NCBI GenBank assembly: GCA_963082975.1
Contig: OY720350.1
Span: forward strand, 41,877,851-41,941,850
DNA from: Labia minor
Lineage: Eukaryota; Arthropoda; Insecta; Dermaptera; Spongiphoridae
Reading direction: 5' to 3'
DNA: 64,000 nt
Positions 23,038 through 33,592 of this stretch are shown piece after piece. The notes under the pieces were generated by a model, which was given only the letters and a program-made list of their open reading frames with translations, had not been told where the DNA came from and did no database searches. Both the position numbers and the translations under genes were made by a program. The stretch's first letter is position 1; each line of letters begins with the position of its first letter.

Positions 23038-24619
23038 TTATTTTAATTTATCTAAAAACTTATTAATTTGTTGACATATATCAGGAAAATCTTGATCTAG
23101 AATACATTCTTGAACCATTAATTCTAAAGGAAAATCTTTAGGCAAAGGATCATATTCTATAAATAAAAAGATTAATGTAGTTATTTTATTTTAAATGAAA
23201 ATAAACATAAACTTACTTGGTAGTTTATGGGTACCATGTTTATTATTTTTAATAAAATAATTTTGAAAGGCATCTCCTAGAGTAATTGAATTTTTTTTTA
23301 AATCTTCTGTAAAAAAATTAAATATTAATGGCACAAGATGAAATAGGAAAGGTTTGAAGATAATTGTAATTTTTTTTCATTAAACAATTCATATTATTAA
23401 TTAATAATTGTTATTAACTACAAAGATAAGCTAATGTTTCTACTAAACATGAAGACATAATTTTTTTCTCACTTGAACAGAAACTAGTGAAATAAAAGAA
23501 AGAAATACGTCATCTGTAGAAGAACCTTGTAAACATTAAGCATATTTTATCAAGAATAATAAATAATAAATTATTTTGAATTGGGGAAATATTTAACCGG
23601 TACAGAATTCTGTTGTCAATTTATGATCATAGATTTATCAATAATATACTTATATCTATTCTGAATTATATTTCCTAAAGAAAAAAATGATTAATTAGCA
23701 AAATAATTACCTTGTTTTTCACTAGATTTCTTTTCAATATGAACATAATTTCGAATCATAGTGAGAAATTCTTCAGTTAATACTTCTGAAGTTTTCTTAG
23801 TATTTGGAGCGAATTGAACACGAAATCGTCGAGTTTGATTCTTCAAAATATATTTTTAACTAAGCTAAATCTTTTTAACGAAATTAAAATATTTGAAATA
23901 CTTATGTACCTGAATTTTTAAAATGAAAACAACAATATCATCTTTATTTAATATTCTCATGTCTGAAAATGATTTTAATAAACATATTGTTTCTAAAATT
24001 GTAGAATTATTTTTTATCACTAACCGAGAATTCTAAAACATGTAAAAAAATGTATAAAATGAAAGAGAGAAGTGGTTGATTAGATCTGTTCTAATTTATA
24101 ATTTCTCCAGGTAAATGATAAATAAATATTTTTTAATATTTCATACAAATATTTTAATATTATAGTTATCGTTATTTTTTATATAAATTGCGTAAAAATT
24201 GAAATATAATATATATGTAAAGTTTTTGAGTTTCAACAAAAAAACTTTTTTTTTATAAATTTTAACGAAAAATAAATCTTAAAAAAATATAGAAACATTT
24301 AGAAATAAATAAGAAAAAAGATAAAAAACAAATATTGCGACTTTCTTAAATATTGGTATTGAAATTTCTCTAAATTCATATAAACAGATATATAATAAAA
24401 TAAAAAAAAAAAGATTTAGCAACCTCAATTTTAATATTAAGTGGTGAACCTTCAAAAGAATCAATTTGTATCCAATTCTCTTTCTTATAATCATATCTAG
24501 CATATTTTAATAAATTCCAACAATTTCCTAAATTCATACAGATATGTATAAGTTAAAAATAAATTAATATTTATCTTAAATTCAATAGAATAACAAATAT
24601 TTTGGTACATACCTTCCAT
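23038..24619 (-). CDS. REC114: REC114-like meiotic recombination protein
   Basis: Candidate REC114, a partner of MEI4 needed for SPO11-dependent meiotic double-strand breaks on chromosome axes. Exons 24619-24613, 24527-24424, 24032-23910, 23840-23711, 23306-23217 and 23156-23038 sum to 573 nt, 190 residues. An alternative start inside exon 2 (ATG at 24537) also keeps frame and gives 191. The N-terminal half looks like the REC114 PH-like domain: CWNLLKYARYDY, then ILETICLLKSFSD, then RRFRVQFAPNTKK, which I recall as close to the vertebrate FRVQFSGES segment. The C-terminus LELMVQECILDQDFPDICQQ, then INKFLDKLK, matches the short MEI4-binding helix region of REC114 (LCLMDQNFP type). The donor after exon 2 (GTTGCT) is weak. 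Shorter than human REC114 (about 266). Identity is from recalled motifs only, but two separated motifs in the right order support it. Confidence 0.72.
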
Positions 24620-25395
24620 ATTAATATCTCTAATTATAACTTGGTTTAATTAATGTGATTGTTGTTTCAATAAAGAAAGATAGAATTCTTATTATTGAAG
24701 TATATCACGTAAAAAATAAATAGTCATTCAAAAAATTCAACAATGGTTGTATATTATATGAGATTAAAAAAATAATAAAAATAAATTAAATTTATTTGTT
24801 TATATCATTCATTTATAAATAAATATTTAAAATATATAATAATATATTTTTTAAAAGAAATATACTAGATTTATTATTTTTATATTAATTTATTTAAGAA
24901 ATTTTTATTCATAATTTTTGTACATTACTTCTTTGGCGTAATTTACATTCTATTAGATTTCAAATTATCCTTTTTTTGGTACATCGAAATGTTTAATTAA
25001 TTATGTATTAACATATTTAATTAATTACATAGTAATTATAATTAATCAGAATAAATTTGCCTCTCCCAAGTAGGTGAATATCATGAATGCCCCAGTTTCC
25101 AACCAAATGTGTTACAATAGCTTAACCTGATAACGCGGTCAGCAAATCTCTCCCAGATTACCCCCATACTTGATCTCAAGTGGGTAGGGCCTTGGCTCTC
25201 CTACAGATTCTCTCCAGATATTTGAAAACCGCCCTTAACTACGAAACCATAAGAAGAATCTTTTGCATTTACATTTGTACCTTTATCACATAAATATAGA
25301 GTTTAGATAACTCATATCCGATAAATAATGTAATAATGTATAATATTAAATTTGAATTAAATTATATTTGAATCAAATATGTCTTTATATATATA

Positions 25396-25600
25396 TAAAC
25401 TGCTAATCAGTGGCGTAGGGCCGGGGGGCACGTGCCCCCAAACATTGTGCAAAAAATAAATTTAAAAGAGATTAGTTTGGTAACTGAGAACCCAAAAGTA
25501 AAAAATCATGTTTAAATTACGTATAAGTATAGTCTAAACGTTATGAATAAATAAATAATTTATTTTGTCAAAATTTTTTCCGGGAGAGACCCTCAGACCC
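25396..25600. mobile_element. Fragment with transposon-like terminus
   Basis: Starts CAGTGGCGTAGGGCC and runs into a GC palindrome (GGGGGGCACGTGCCCCC, 25415-25431). It ends near GGGAGAGACCCTCAGACCC at 25582-25600, directly before repeat R1. The sequence style is that of a decayed DNA transposon or its non-autonomous derivative. I cannot find a matching inverted terminus or target duplication. Confidence 0.3.
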
Positions 25601-25601
25601 G

Positions 25602-25951
25602 GGCATTATTCGAAATTCGTAGTTTTCTTTCAATTTTTGAGAAATGTATCTCTTTTTTTCCTCTAAAGTGACCGTAAAAATAAAGGTATATGTCTGATAG
25701 TTTTTCACATGATTACAAATTGTATAAAACTGCAATATATAGAATTTCAGCTTGATTGAATCTCTGAAAGTACCGGAATTAATTTTTTAACATTGCAAAT
25801 CACGCGCCAGCCCGTGACGTGGTGTTATCAACAAAGGTTTAATAAATATTATTTATTAATATTAATTTATAATTTAATTAATTAAATTTAATTTAAATAT
25901 AATATATATTAATTAATCCAATTCAAATTTGCGAGTGGAGACACTCCAGAA
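25602..25951 (+). repeat. Dispersed repeat R1, copy 1
   Basis: Highly similar to 62965-63362 in the same orientation. Shared landmarks in order: GTAGTTTTCT-like start, CCTCTAAAGTGACCGTAAAA, TATAGAATTTCAGCTTGATT, CGTGACGTGGTG, and the end CAATTCAAATTTGCGAG then GGAGACACTCCAG. No protein is encoded. This copy lacks about 45 bp near its start and about 20 bp after the CGTGACGTGG block that copy 2 has. Confidence 0.8.
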
Positions 25952-26714
25952 TTTTTTAAGATATAACAAATGAAGTGGAGTCTGAAAAAATAAATGCACC
26001 CTCAATTTTGTTTTATCTTATAATCTAAATAATTATTGAATATATAAAAAATTGTAAAAATTGTACAAAAGAAATAAAGATAAGAGTTTAATTTTGTAAC
26101 AATAAACCGAAAGGAACTAATCGGACAAATATTGATTCATATTTACGTAAAGTATTGTAATTTTAAAAGGATTCTATTTTTTACAGTTGTTTATATATTA
26201 TTATATTATTAGTTTTTTTTTTAATTAAATAAAAATAATATATTTATGAATCCATATTTATATATTTATTTTCTTTATTTACAAATAAAATAAAGAACAT
26301 TTATATAGTTTATACTTATATATAGTAAAGTAGTTAAAGTTAGTTTATATGTAAAATAGGGTATGTGTAATGCTTTTTCTTTTTTTTTAAATAAAAAATT
26401 TGTTTATAATTTAAATTAGTTCTTTGACCCGACGAGAAATAAATTTGAAATAAGAGACAAAATGAACAATGAACGAGTCAGAAACAAATTGAGTTAAGTC
26501 TAGTGGTCACCACCAGTCACCACAGACCACCGCAAATCACGTGACAACCATAGTATTTGAATTGTATATCTATATCTATACACACACATATATATATATA
26601 GCTATATAACTTGTTTGAGTTTTTCTAAAGTAATTTAATCATTTTTCACTTCATATTTTTTATTATTAAGTGATTGTCAATTTCAGTAATTAATTTTCAT
26701 TCTTCTAGTACATT

Positions 26715-28599
26715 ATGGAGATAAAAGATGAAGATGATCATAATTTATCCCGACTAAAACTTTTGGATGATCTTAATTTCTCTCGAATTAAACTCATAGA
26801 AGCACTGGGTGATAAAAATAAAACGTAATTTATTATATATTTGTCTTTTCTTAATTATGAATTAATTTAAATCCATAATTAAAAAAAATCCATAAATCAT
26901 AAAAGAATCATAACTGTCAAAATGATTATTCATATGATTTTCTCTAATACTAATATATTATTATTTTATTTTTAGATATTTTCATCTAGTAAAACTTTGG
27001 TTTCATATGAAAGTGTGTATTTAATTATTTAAATTTTAATTTTTAAAATATCATTATTTTATTCTTTATTTAAATTTCAGTTAACAAAAGATCAATTTGA
27101 TCAAAAAGCTCGGAAATTGCTTGAGGAAAAACATTTCCATCTTCATAATATATTTTTTATATCACTCATAAATAAATGTCAACTATTTGCAAATGAATCC
27201 AAATTATTTAAACCTGATTCAAAAGAAGTGTCTATCAAAAAGCGTCGACCAAGAAAAAAGGCAAAATTAGAAAGATCCACATATGATTCACCAAATATAA
27301 GGGATTATATTCCAGAATCTGTACAATTTCCTGCTAAAATCTTAACTGAGTCGCCTAGATATTGTGCTCAAGAAGGATTTTTACCAGATAAAGCTCTTAT
27401 TTATGGCCGTTTACTTTTAGCAGCTTGGGATTATGAATTAGAAGGGGCTGAAGACACCGCTGCAAATTTAATTGTTTCAGCTTCAAAGGTTTAGGATAAA
27501 TTCAATATTTTAAATTAAACTATTATATCATTTTTAAAATTAATAAACTCATTTTCAATCATTTTCATCTTGTTTACACTTAATTAGCAAATTTTATTTT
27601 TAAATAATTTTTTATTAAAACTAATATTAATACACTAAAATATTCTGAAGTATATTCTAATATGTAATACATTTTTCTTTTAGATATTTTTAAAAAATAT
27701 AATTACCTCTATTATTAAATCAAGAAAAGCATTAAATGAAAAGGATGGTATTATTATGGGATTCACACCAAATGCACTAAATTGTTTAGTAGCTAATAGT
27801 TCCAGAATTTATGATGAACGAAAAGTATTCGAGTAAGTGAACATTTTTTATAATTAAAAGAACTAAAAGATCCTTTTTATATTTAGTAAATAATTAAATT
27901 TGATTCAATGAATATTAAGAAAATAATTTAATGTTAACTTATTAAAGCGACAAAATAACACAAGAAAATAACGTCCCAAAATATTTTGACACTGTGGAAG
28001 AAAAATTACGAAATGAAGTTCTAGAGGAAGCTTGTTCAATTGAAGCTAAACCAAAATATAAAATTAATTCTTTTGACTTATATACCACATTGAAGGTAAA
28101 TATTTAACTAAATTATATTAAATCCAAATAAAAAATGGACTTTTTTCCTATTTATTCAATTATTAATATCTGTTGAGATATAAACAAGGATTCATACATG
28201 ATTATGCCTATTGTTTGGAAATAATGGATGCTATTATTTTATTTCAAAATAAATTTATATTAAAATTTTTTATTTTTATATAATTATATATATATTATCT
28301 ATATTTAATACAGAATAACCTTTCACTCATCACTTAAATGTATTTTTATTTTTGTAAAAAGAAATATAATTTAAAATTTATTTATTATTAAAATACATAA
28401 ACTATCTATAAATTTAGAATCGTAAAAAATCGATTGATCTGTATATAATTAATTTGTTAATTAAGTATTTTTTTATTAGATGTTTCCAGATGTTATACCG
28501 TCAAATACAATTTATCAAATCAACATGCATCGAATAATTAATAAATTATATCACAAAGTGGACATTGAAGAAAATGATTTAAATAAATTAGAAGCTTGA
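26715..28599 (+). CDS. TADA1: TADA1, SAGA complex subunit (Ada1/Hfi1 homologue)
   Basis: Structural subunit of the SAGA histone acetyltransferase co-activator; Ada1 carries a histone fold that pairs with TAF12 in the SAGA core. Six exons (26715-26824, 26976-27012, 27081-27488, 27684-27832, 27948-28095, 28480-28599) sum to 972 nt, 323 residues, against 335 in human TADA1. The conserved N-terminal block spans exons 1-3: LIEALGDKNKT, YFHLVKLWFHMK, LTKDQFDQKARKLL, HFHLHNIFFISLINKCQLF. A basic stretch KKRRPRKKAK follows. The region from KALIYGRLLLAAWDYELEG onward corresponds to the histone-fold part, continuing into ASKIFLKNIITSIIKSRKA in exon 4. The donor of exon 3 (GTTTAG) is atypical, but phase and homology both hold across it. 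The gene converges on EMC7, about 200 bp apart. Confidence 0.9.
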
Positions 28600-28796
28600 G
28601 ATTTTTAATATTTAAATTTTGTTCTAATATTCTTTATTGTAAAGGCATTTATTTATATGTATATAATAATTGGTACATAAATATTGTATGATGTTTGATA
28701 TTTGATATAAATGTGTAACTTATTTATAAGATAAAATAATAAATAAATTAATTTAACAAAACATAACAATTCCAAAATACTAAATCATTGTTATAA

Positions 28797-30147
28797 TTAT
28801 TGCCTTTTTTTATTCGGTTTTATTGCCTTTTTGGTTTTTTCTCCCCCTGAAAGGTAGGAGGTTAACATTTCAGAAAATTCTGGAATTTCATACTTGAAAG
28901 AGTTTAATTGTTCCATTTCCTAAAACAAAAGAAAAAAAATCAAATTTAGTATTAATTTGTTTTAATAAAATAATAGATTTAGTTACCTTTTTGGTGTCAG
29001 GATCATTCATCATTTTAGGAAGTACCATTATTAGAATAAGAGGTAAGACCATCATTAAAACCTAAAATATCAAAAGAAAAATGGTATATTTAAAAAAAAA
29101 TAAAAAAATATTTTTGCTTTAAAATAATCTTTAAAGAGTATATTATCTATGCCTCAGTAAAAATACCAAGTAATGGTAATTATATTGAATGGTCATCCAG
29201 TCATAGTTTTGGATAAAACTTTACCAGTGAGTTCCTTTTTTAATCCAAATAAACTTTTCTTATGCAATTTTTGCTGGTCGAGATAAAAAGGATTAAAGTT
29301 TGCATATAAATCATTGATATTCCATTTAGCTACCAGGGCTCCACTAATTTTCGTTTTTTTTCAGTTCGGATTAGATAAAGAAAAATTATAAAATTAATTA
29401 AATAATTTACCTATATCCAAACCGAACTGAAAATTAGGAATAAGTGAATTAGTCAATAAACATTACTTAATGACATATTTTGAGGTTCATAATAAGCTAA
29501 TCTGGCATGACTGGATGACCATTCAATATAATTACCCCTAGTTTTAATATAGTATAATATTTCATAAGAACTGGTTTAAGTAAAAAATATATTTTTCTTA
29601 CCATTGGGCTGAAAAGAAAATCTGTGATTCTCCATTGTTCTCTAGGTGAAAAATATCTAATTTTGCCTTGAGATTTAAATTTTAATGGATAAGGCACTTG
29701 TAAGACTTGATTTTGTTGAATATAATTCACTTTTCTTGCTCTGTATTTTCCTTTTGAATTAATATCAACACGAAGTGGTTCATAACCGAAATTTGGATTA
29801 TAGATTTCTACAACGTAGGTGCCTGATGGAATGTTATTTATAGTAAAGGTGCCATCTTCCCTAAAATTAATAATTTTAAATTTTTTTAAATCTAGTAAAA
29901 AATAATAAAATTAATGTAAAACTTACTTAAGAAAAGCAAGTATTTCTCCACCGTTGACTAGAACTTTAGTATTAAGTTGCCAATTTTCAGGGACTAGAGT
30001 TTCAGCAGGAAAAACTTTGCCTTCAATGGAATAAACATCATTTGTTACTTCTTCATCAAATTCACAAGAAGTTGGATTAATCAGAAATAATAAAAGAAAA
30101 TAAGCAAATACTGAAAAAGTTGAAAAACATGACATTACTCGTGCCAT
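28797..30147 (-). CDS. EMC7: EMC7, ER membrane protein complex subunit 7
   Basis: Subunit of the ER membrane protein complex, which inserts tail-anchored and some multipass proteins. Four exons (30147-29927, 29860-29602, 29061-28987, 28919-28797) sum to 678 nt, 225 residues (human 242). An N-terminal signal peptide of about 28 residues (hydrophobic core FAYFLLLFLINP) is followed by the lumenal beta-sandwich: YSIEGKVFP, LVNGGEILAFLKEDGTF, TINNIPSGTYVVEIYNPNFG, KYRARKVNYI. The single membrane segment is VLMMVLPLILIMVLPKMM, and a basic cytosolic tail ends KKAIKPNKKRQ. I chose the ATG at 30147 because the signal peptide begins directly after it, although the frame stays open upstream to 30231. 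Confidence 0.95.
29103..29460. other. Part of EMC7 intron 2, no coding or repeat signal
   Basis: The 540-bp intron between EMC7 exons 2 and 3 contains ordinary AT-rich sequence. A short repeat of the text TGGTCATCCAGTCAT occurs at about 29189 and, inverted, as ATGACTGGATGACCA at about 29506, which could form a stem of some 15 bp around the middle of the intron. Confidence 0.4.
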
Positions 30148-30598
30148 TTTGTTTTTATTTAGAAATTGAACCATGGAATAACTAAATGTGACAAACAAAT
30201 TTAATGCATAGAAATTTTTGAATAAAACCACGTGATTAAAAGAGCTCGAAATTCAATTTCCCTTTTAGTTTTTTTAATTTATAAACAATTTTAATAATTG
30301 TTCAAATTAAGTATTCTCTTGATTTCTAGCCAAAAACTACTTATTATTAAATATTATCGAAATAAAATATAAATTCACCCGCATTTTGAGGTTGATTCGT
30401 TTGTTTAATATCTTTTTTTTTTTTGGGGGGGGGGAAATAAACCAAGCCAACCCCTTAATATTTTTATGGAATCAGAAAAACACCAGATTTTATTTACAAT
30501 ATTTAAATAATATTTTTGTGTGACTCTTAAACACTTTATTAATAAATCAATAATCTATATATAATCTATATATAATAGAAAAACTTTAAATAATTTTT

Positions 30599-30872
30599 AC
30601 CGGCCTACGATAGTAAGGTGGGTATTGTTTTCACACCAAATTTCACATGTGGAGATTTTTACATATCTCCATGAATCATGCATTTTGTTAACAGAAAAAA
30701 GTATTTTTAGCATGATGTCTGTCCGTCCGTATACGTGTGTACAGTTTGAACGGCTCAACGGATTTTGATGAAATTTGGTATATTTACTTTAATGCATCAG
30801 TATGATGAATTGATCAACTTTTGGTGCATATCCGGAAACCGGAAGTGGTAGTATTACCGATCGATGATAGGA
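30599..30872 (+). repeat. Dispersed repeat R2, copy 1
   Basis: Matches 52984-53275 in the opposite orientation. Landmarks in order: GATAGTAAGG start, GTTTTCACACCAAATTTCAC, the short palindrome-like GGAGATTTTTACATATCTCC, CATGCATTTTGT, a degenerate GTCTGTCCGTCCG tract, GAACGGCTCAACGGATTTTG, and ATATCCGGAAACCGGAAGTG. No protein is encoded. It runs directly into the start of a second R2 unit. Confidence 0.8.
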
Positions 30873-30880
30873 AGGGAATG

Positions 30881-31461
30881 CAGTGCCGCCCTAACCACAG
30901 GGCTAAATGGGCTATAGCCCCAGGGCGCAAGCCTTTTGAGACGGCAATTTTTTATTTGCGATATAGTAAAAATTTATTTTTCATTTTATTAGTTTTTACT
31001 TATTTTTAAATTAAAACAATTCTTAAAATATTAAACTGATTTTTATTTCTTTCAAATGTGCTGAAAAACGATAGATAGAGAAGGGCAAGGCGAAATAGGA
31101 GTAACACCCTACCGATCCTACTTTTGTTTCAGTCGCATTTGAACTGTCGGAGCTGTACTGGAGTTAATATAAGACCACCAATCATATAATAGTTCCGATC
31201 AAGTTCTAAGGATTAGACTAAAAACTGATCGGAAGTCATTATTGAGATAATCCCCTCAAATCTGGGTAAACATTTATACCCATCTTTTAAATAAGTGACT
31301 TTAAAGAAAAGTTACAATAAAGATAACAGTTTATTATAAAAGTAATAAATAGTTTTTTTCTAGTTCTTACACTTTTGTTTTGTATAACTTTTCCGACTCC
31401 CATTTGCCATTCTGTGTATTTTCTTAGGAAGAAGGGCGCATTATTCCTTAAGACGGCCCTG
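30881..31461. mobile_element. Non-autonomous hAT element, 581 bp, with exact 8-bp target duplication
   Basis: Left end CAGTGCCGCCCTAA, right end (read on the minus strand) CAGGGCCGTCTTAAGG, an imperfect inverted pair of hAT style. The 8 bp AGGGAATG are present both before (30873-30880) and after (31462-31469). Removing the element rejoins a continuous repeat R2 unit, which confirms the boundaries. It encodes no transposase. Confidence 0.85.
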
Positions 31462-31469
31462 AGGGAATG

Positions 31470-31792
31470 GTTATTTTCACACCAAATTTCACACGAGGAG
31501 ATTTTTTTATATATCTCCACAAATCATGCACTTTGTATTGGTTTTATCTCAGGAAAATCATCTTCATTAGTTTTTTCTTAATTTAAAATTATATGACGTC
31601 ACCCAGCCTTTCATGACGTCACAGCCAGCTCTTACTTATATATTATAAATAAAATAAAATAAAAAATATTTATGTTATATCCATATCTGTTTTTATTGTA
31701 TTAATAGAAACATTTAAATTATTTGAAATTGTTTCTGTAGCTGGAAATTAATTTATTTCAAACCGTCGGTCGGTTCTGCGCCTGGCCACAGG
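31470..31792 (+). repeat. Dispersed repeat R2, copy 2 (interrupted)
   Basis: Continues the R2 unit broken by the hAT insertion: TTTTCACACCAAATTTCACA, GGAGATTTTTTTATATATCT, CATGCACTTTGT. It then skips the GTCTG tract and ends in GTCGGTCGGTTCTGCGCCTG followed by GCCACAG, which is also the end of copy 3 (52812-52842 inverted). It contains two TGACGTCA palindromes 20 bp apart (31594 and 31614). Confidence 0.65.
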
Positions 31793-32075
31793 TCAACTTA
31801 TTTATTTATATAGAAAAATAAATATTATAATTCAATTCATTCTTTAATTTTATTATTAATAAAATTACTCATTATTTAATTAAAATGAGACAATTATTTT
31901 AAAGATATTTAAATCTCTTTTTTTATCAAATAAAATTGATCAACTTTTTGTTTGCTCCCAGCTAAAAGAAAAGTATGTTAAAGTGATTTCAAATTTAAAA
32001 ATATGCCACCAACATAAATTTAAACTATACTATAAAACTATACTAAACTCTAAAAATTAATACATTATATATGTA

Positions 32076-32808
32076 ATAGGCCAGGAAAAATGAAATCCAT
32101 AATTTTTACGAGAATTTCAAGACTTTATTTAACATGTTTCGAATTGTCCGATTTAGGTCAAATATACGCTTTTACAATTGTTTAGGTAGCGTCATTATAT
32201 TCCGAAAAAGCGAATAAAAAGGTAGCGTCATACTGCCTCTCTCATATAAATCTTGGTCCCCATCGACAAAAAAACTCTTGTAAACGACTTTCACAATCAT
32301 CTCTTGATGTCAATTTCTTAAGACAAAGAAAGATTTGCAATGTAGGAAAAAAATGGTAAACGCTTGGTACCAGGCCCGGACTGTCTGGTGAATGTATCAA
32401 AACTTCTCAACCAAGCTCACTGAGTTTCTAGCGAGTTACTATAGGCGTGTGTGGTCTAGCATCTGTTTGCCAATACCAGAACGCAATTGTATAAACCAAA
32501 ATTGCACGTAATTAGCTCTTAGAGTATCGGGACCATAATCACCATTCACAAATTCAGCCGCGTAGCTTCTTGCATTTTCAGATTTATTGAAGAAAAATTA
32601 TAAAATGTAACGAATTTTCTATTTGTTAGTTTCCATTTTTAAAACCAATAACTCACTACTGAAGGACCAAACAGAAAACAGTAAAATAATTTTATAGAGC
32701 AAAATGCTAACTTGACAACGAGCATAAATCTGAAATTGTTTGATCAATTTTTTTAGAGGAATCGCCATCTACCGACAAAATAATGGATTTCTTTTTCCCC
32801 AACCCAAC
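32076..32808 (-). mobile_element. Internally deleted mariner element
   Basis: Ends are an inverted pair of about 28 bp: left GGAAAAATGAAATCCATAAT, right (minus strand) GGGAAAAAGAAATCCATTAT. On the minus strand the N-terminal transposase region survives as RSYAAEFVNGDYGPDTLRAN, then YVQFWFIQLRSG (about 32580-32480). The C-terminal region survives as PDSPGLVPSVYHFF, KKLTSRDDCESRLQEFF and ERGSMTLP (about 32380-32220). The catalytic middle is missing and stops are present. Confidence 0.75.
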
Positions 32809-32880
32809 TAGATATGATATAAAAATATAAATTTGATATTGACAATATTATTTAAATTAATAATTTCATAAATGTTTAAT

Positions 32881-33083
32881 CCCAGCCAGAATGTCGACGT
32901 CTAGGAGATCTAGATACGTCTAGATCTAGATTACGTCTAGAAATATAACAACTGAAAATTTATATTTCTAGATGTCTATATAGACGTCTAAATTGAAATT
33001 CCTAGATGTCTATATAGACGTCTAAATTGATATTTCTGACCAAATCTAGATCTAGACGTATCTAGATCTCCTAGACGGCTGGG
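32881..33083. mobile_element. Fold-back element, 203 bp, built on TCTAGACGT-type words
   Basis: Begins CCCAGCC and ends GGCTGGG. The arms GTCTAGGAGATCTAGATACG and on to CTAGATT are perfect inverses over about 34 nt, except that the left copy has an extra 11 nt (AGAATGTCGAC) after CCCAGCC. The centre holds two near-identical units of about 40 bp containing TAGATGTCTATATAGACGTC. The whole could fold into one long hairpin. No coding frame. Confidence 0.7.
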
Positions 33084-33399
33084 ATAGGCATTCCTAACTG
33101 AAAAATTTAATGGTTAAGGCTGATATTTTTTAATAATGTTTTTGATATCAGGGTAGAATTTTAATTACTTAATAAATTTCACAACTTTCGCAAATAGCTA
33201 ATAAATATTATAAAATATTTTATTATATAAAAATTATTGGAAAATATTAATTTACAAAAAAATATTAACTCAACCAAAAAACGATTTAAATTAAATGGTA
33301 TTTTATTTAGATTCAAAATTTAAAACAAAAATCCCTTAAATCATGGACAATTATATCAATATAAAAAGTATAGTAAATATAACTTTAATAAATACTACT

Positions 33400-33592
33400 A
33401 CTATGAGAACCGGCAGGTCCGTGGGCAATTGTTTTTATCTACGTTTTTATTTAGTTTATGTTAAGAAATCCTTTACCGTTTTATAGTAATCGACCCTAAA
33501 TATCCCTCTCAGGTTCGGATGAGCCTTTTCAGAGCTCCACCACCCTCTCCAAGGGGTCCATATGGACCCCGTTGTGAATCCCTGATCTACAT
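33400..33592. mobile_element. hAT-like terminus remnant
   Basis: The right end, read on the minus strand, starts CAGGGATTCACAACGGGGTC, a common hAT-style terminus with a GGGGTCCATATGGACCCC palindrome just inside (33555-33572). A left boundary near GAGAACCGGCAGGTCCG at 33406 is plausible but its terminal bases and a target duplication are not clear. Confidence 0.45.

Larger units (their letters stand above)
24620..26714. other. Intergenic region between REC114-like and TADA1
   Basis: Two kilobases between divergent genes. The REC114-side 400 bp is plain AT-rich sequence. It then holds a GC-richer block (25050-25260), a terminus resembling CAGTGGCGTAGGG at 25396, and the first copy of dispersed repeat R1 (25602-25951). 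The last 450 bp before TADA1 is AT-rich with CA and TA dinucleotide runs at 26579-26600 and probably carries its promoter. Confidence 0.5.

Noticed and set aside
24279-24503. Minus-strand frame of hydrophobic residues within the REC114-like gene
   Set aside because: Overlaps the coding exon 24527-24424 in another frame and continues into the intron; the homologous frame is the REC114 one.
30821-31009. Plus-strand frame of 62 codons near EMC7
   Set aside because: It spans the junction of repeat R2 and the hAT element, so it is chimeric repeat text and not a gene.
32160-32600. Possible host gene antisense to the spacer downstream of EMC7
   Set aside because: The coding-like text is a mariner transposase with its centre deleted and inverted ends, so it is a transposon relic.
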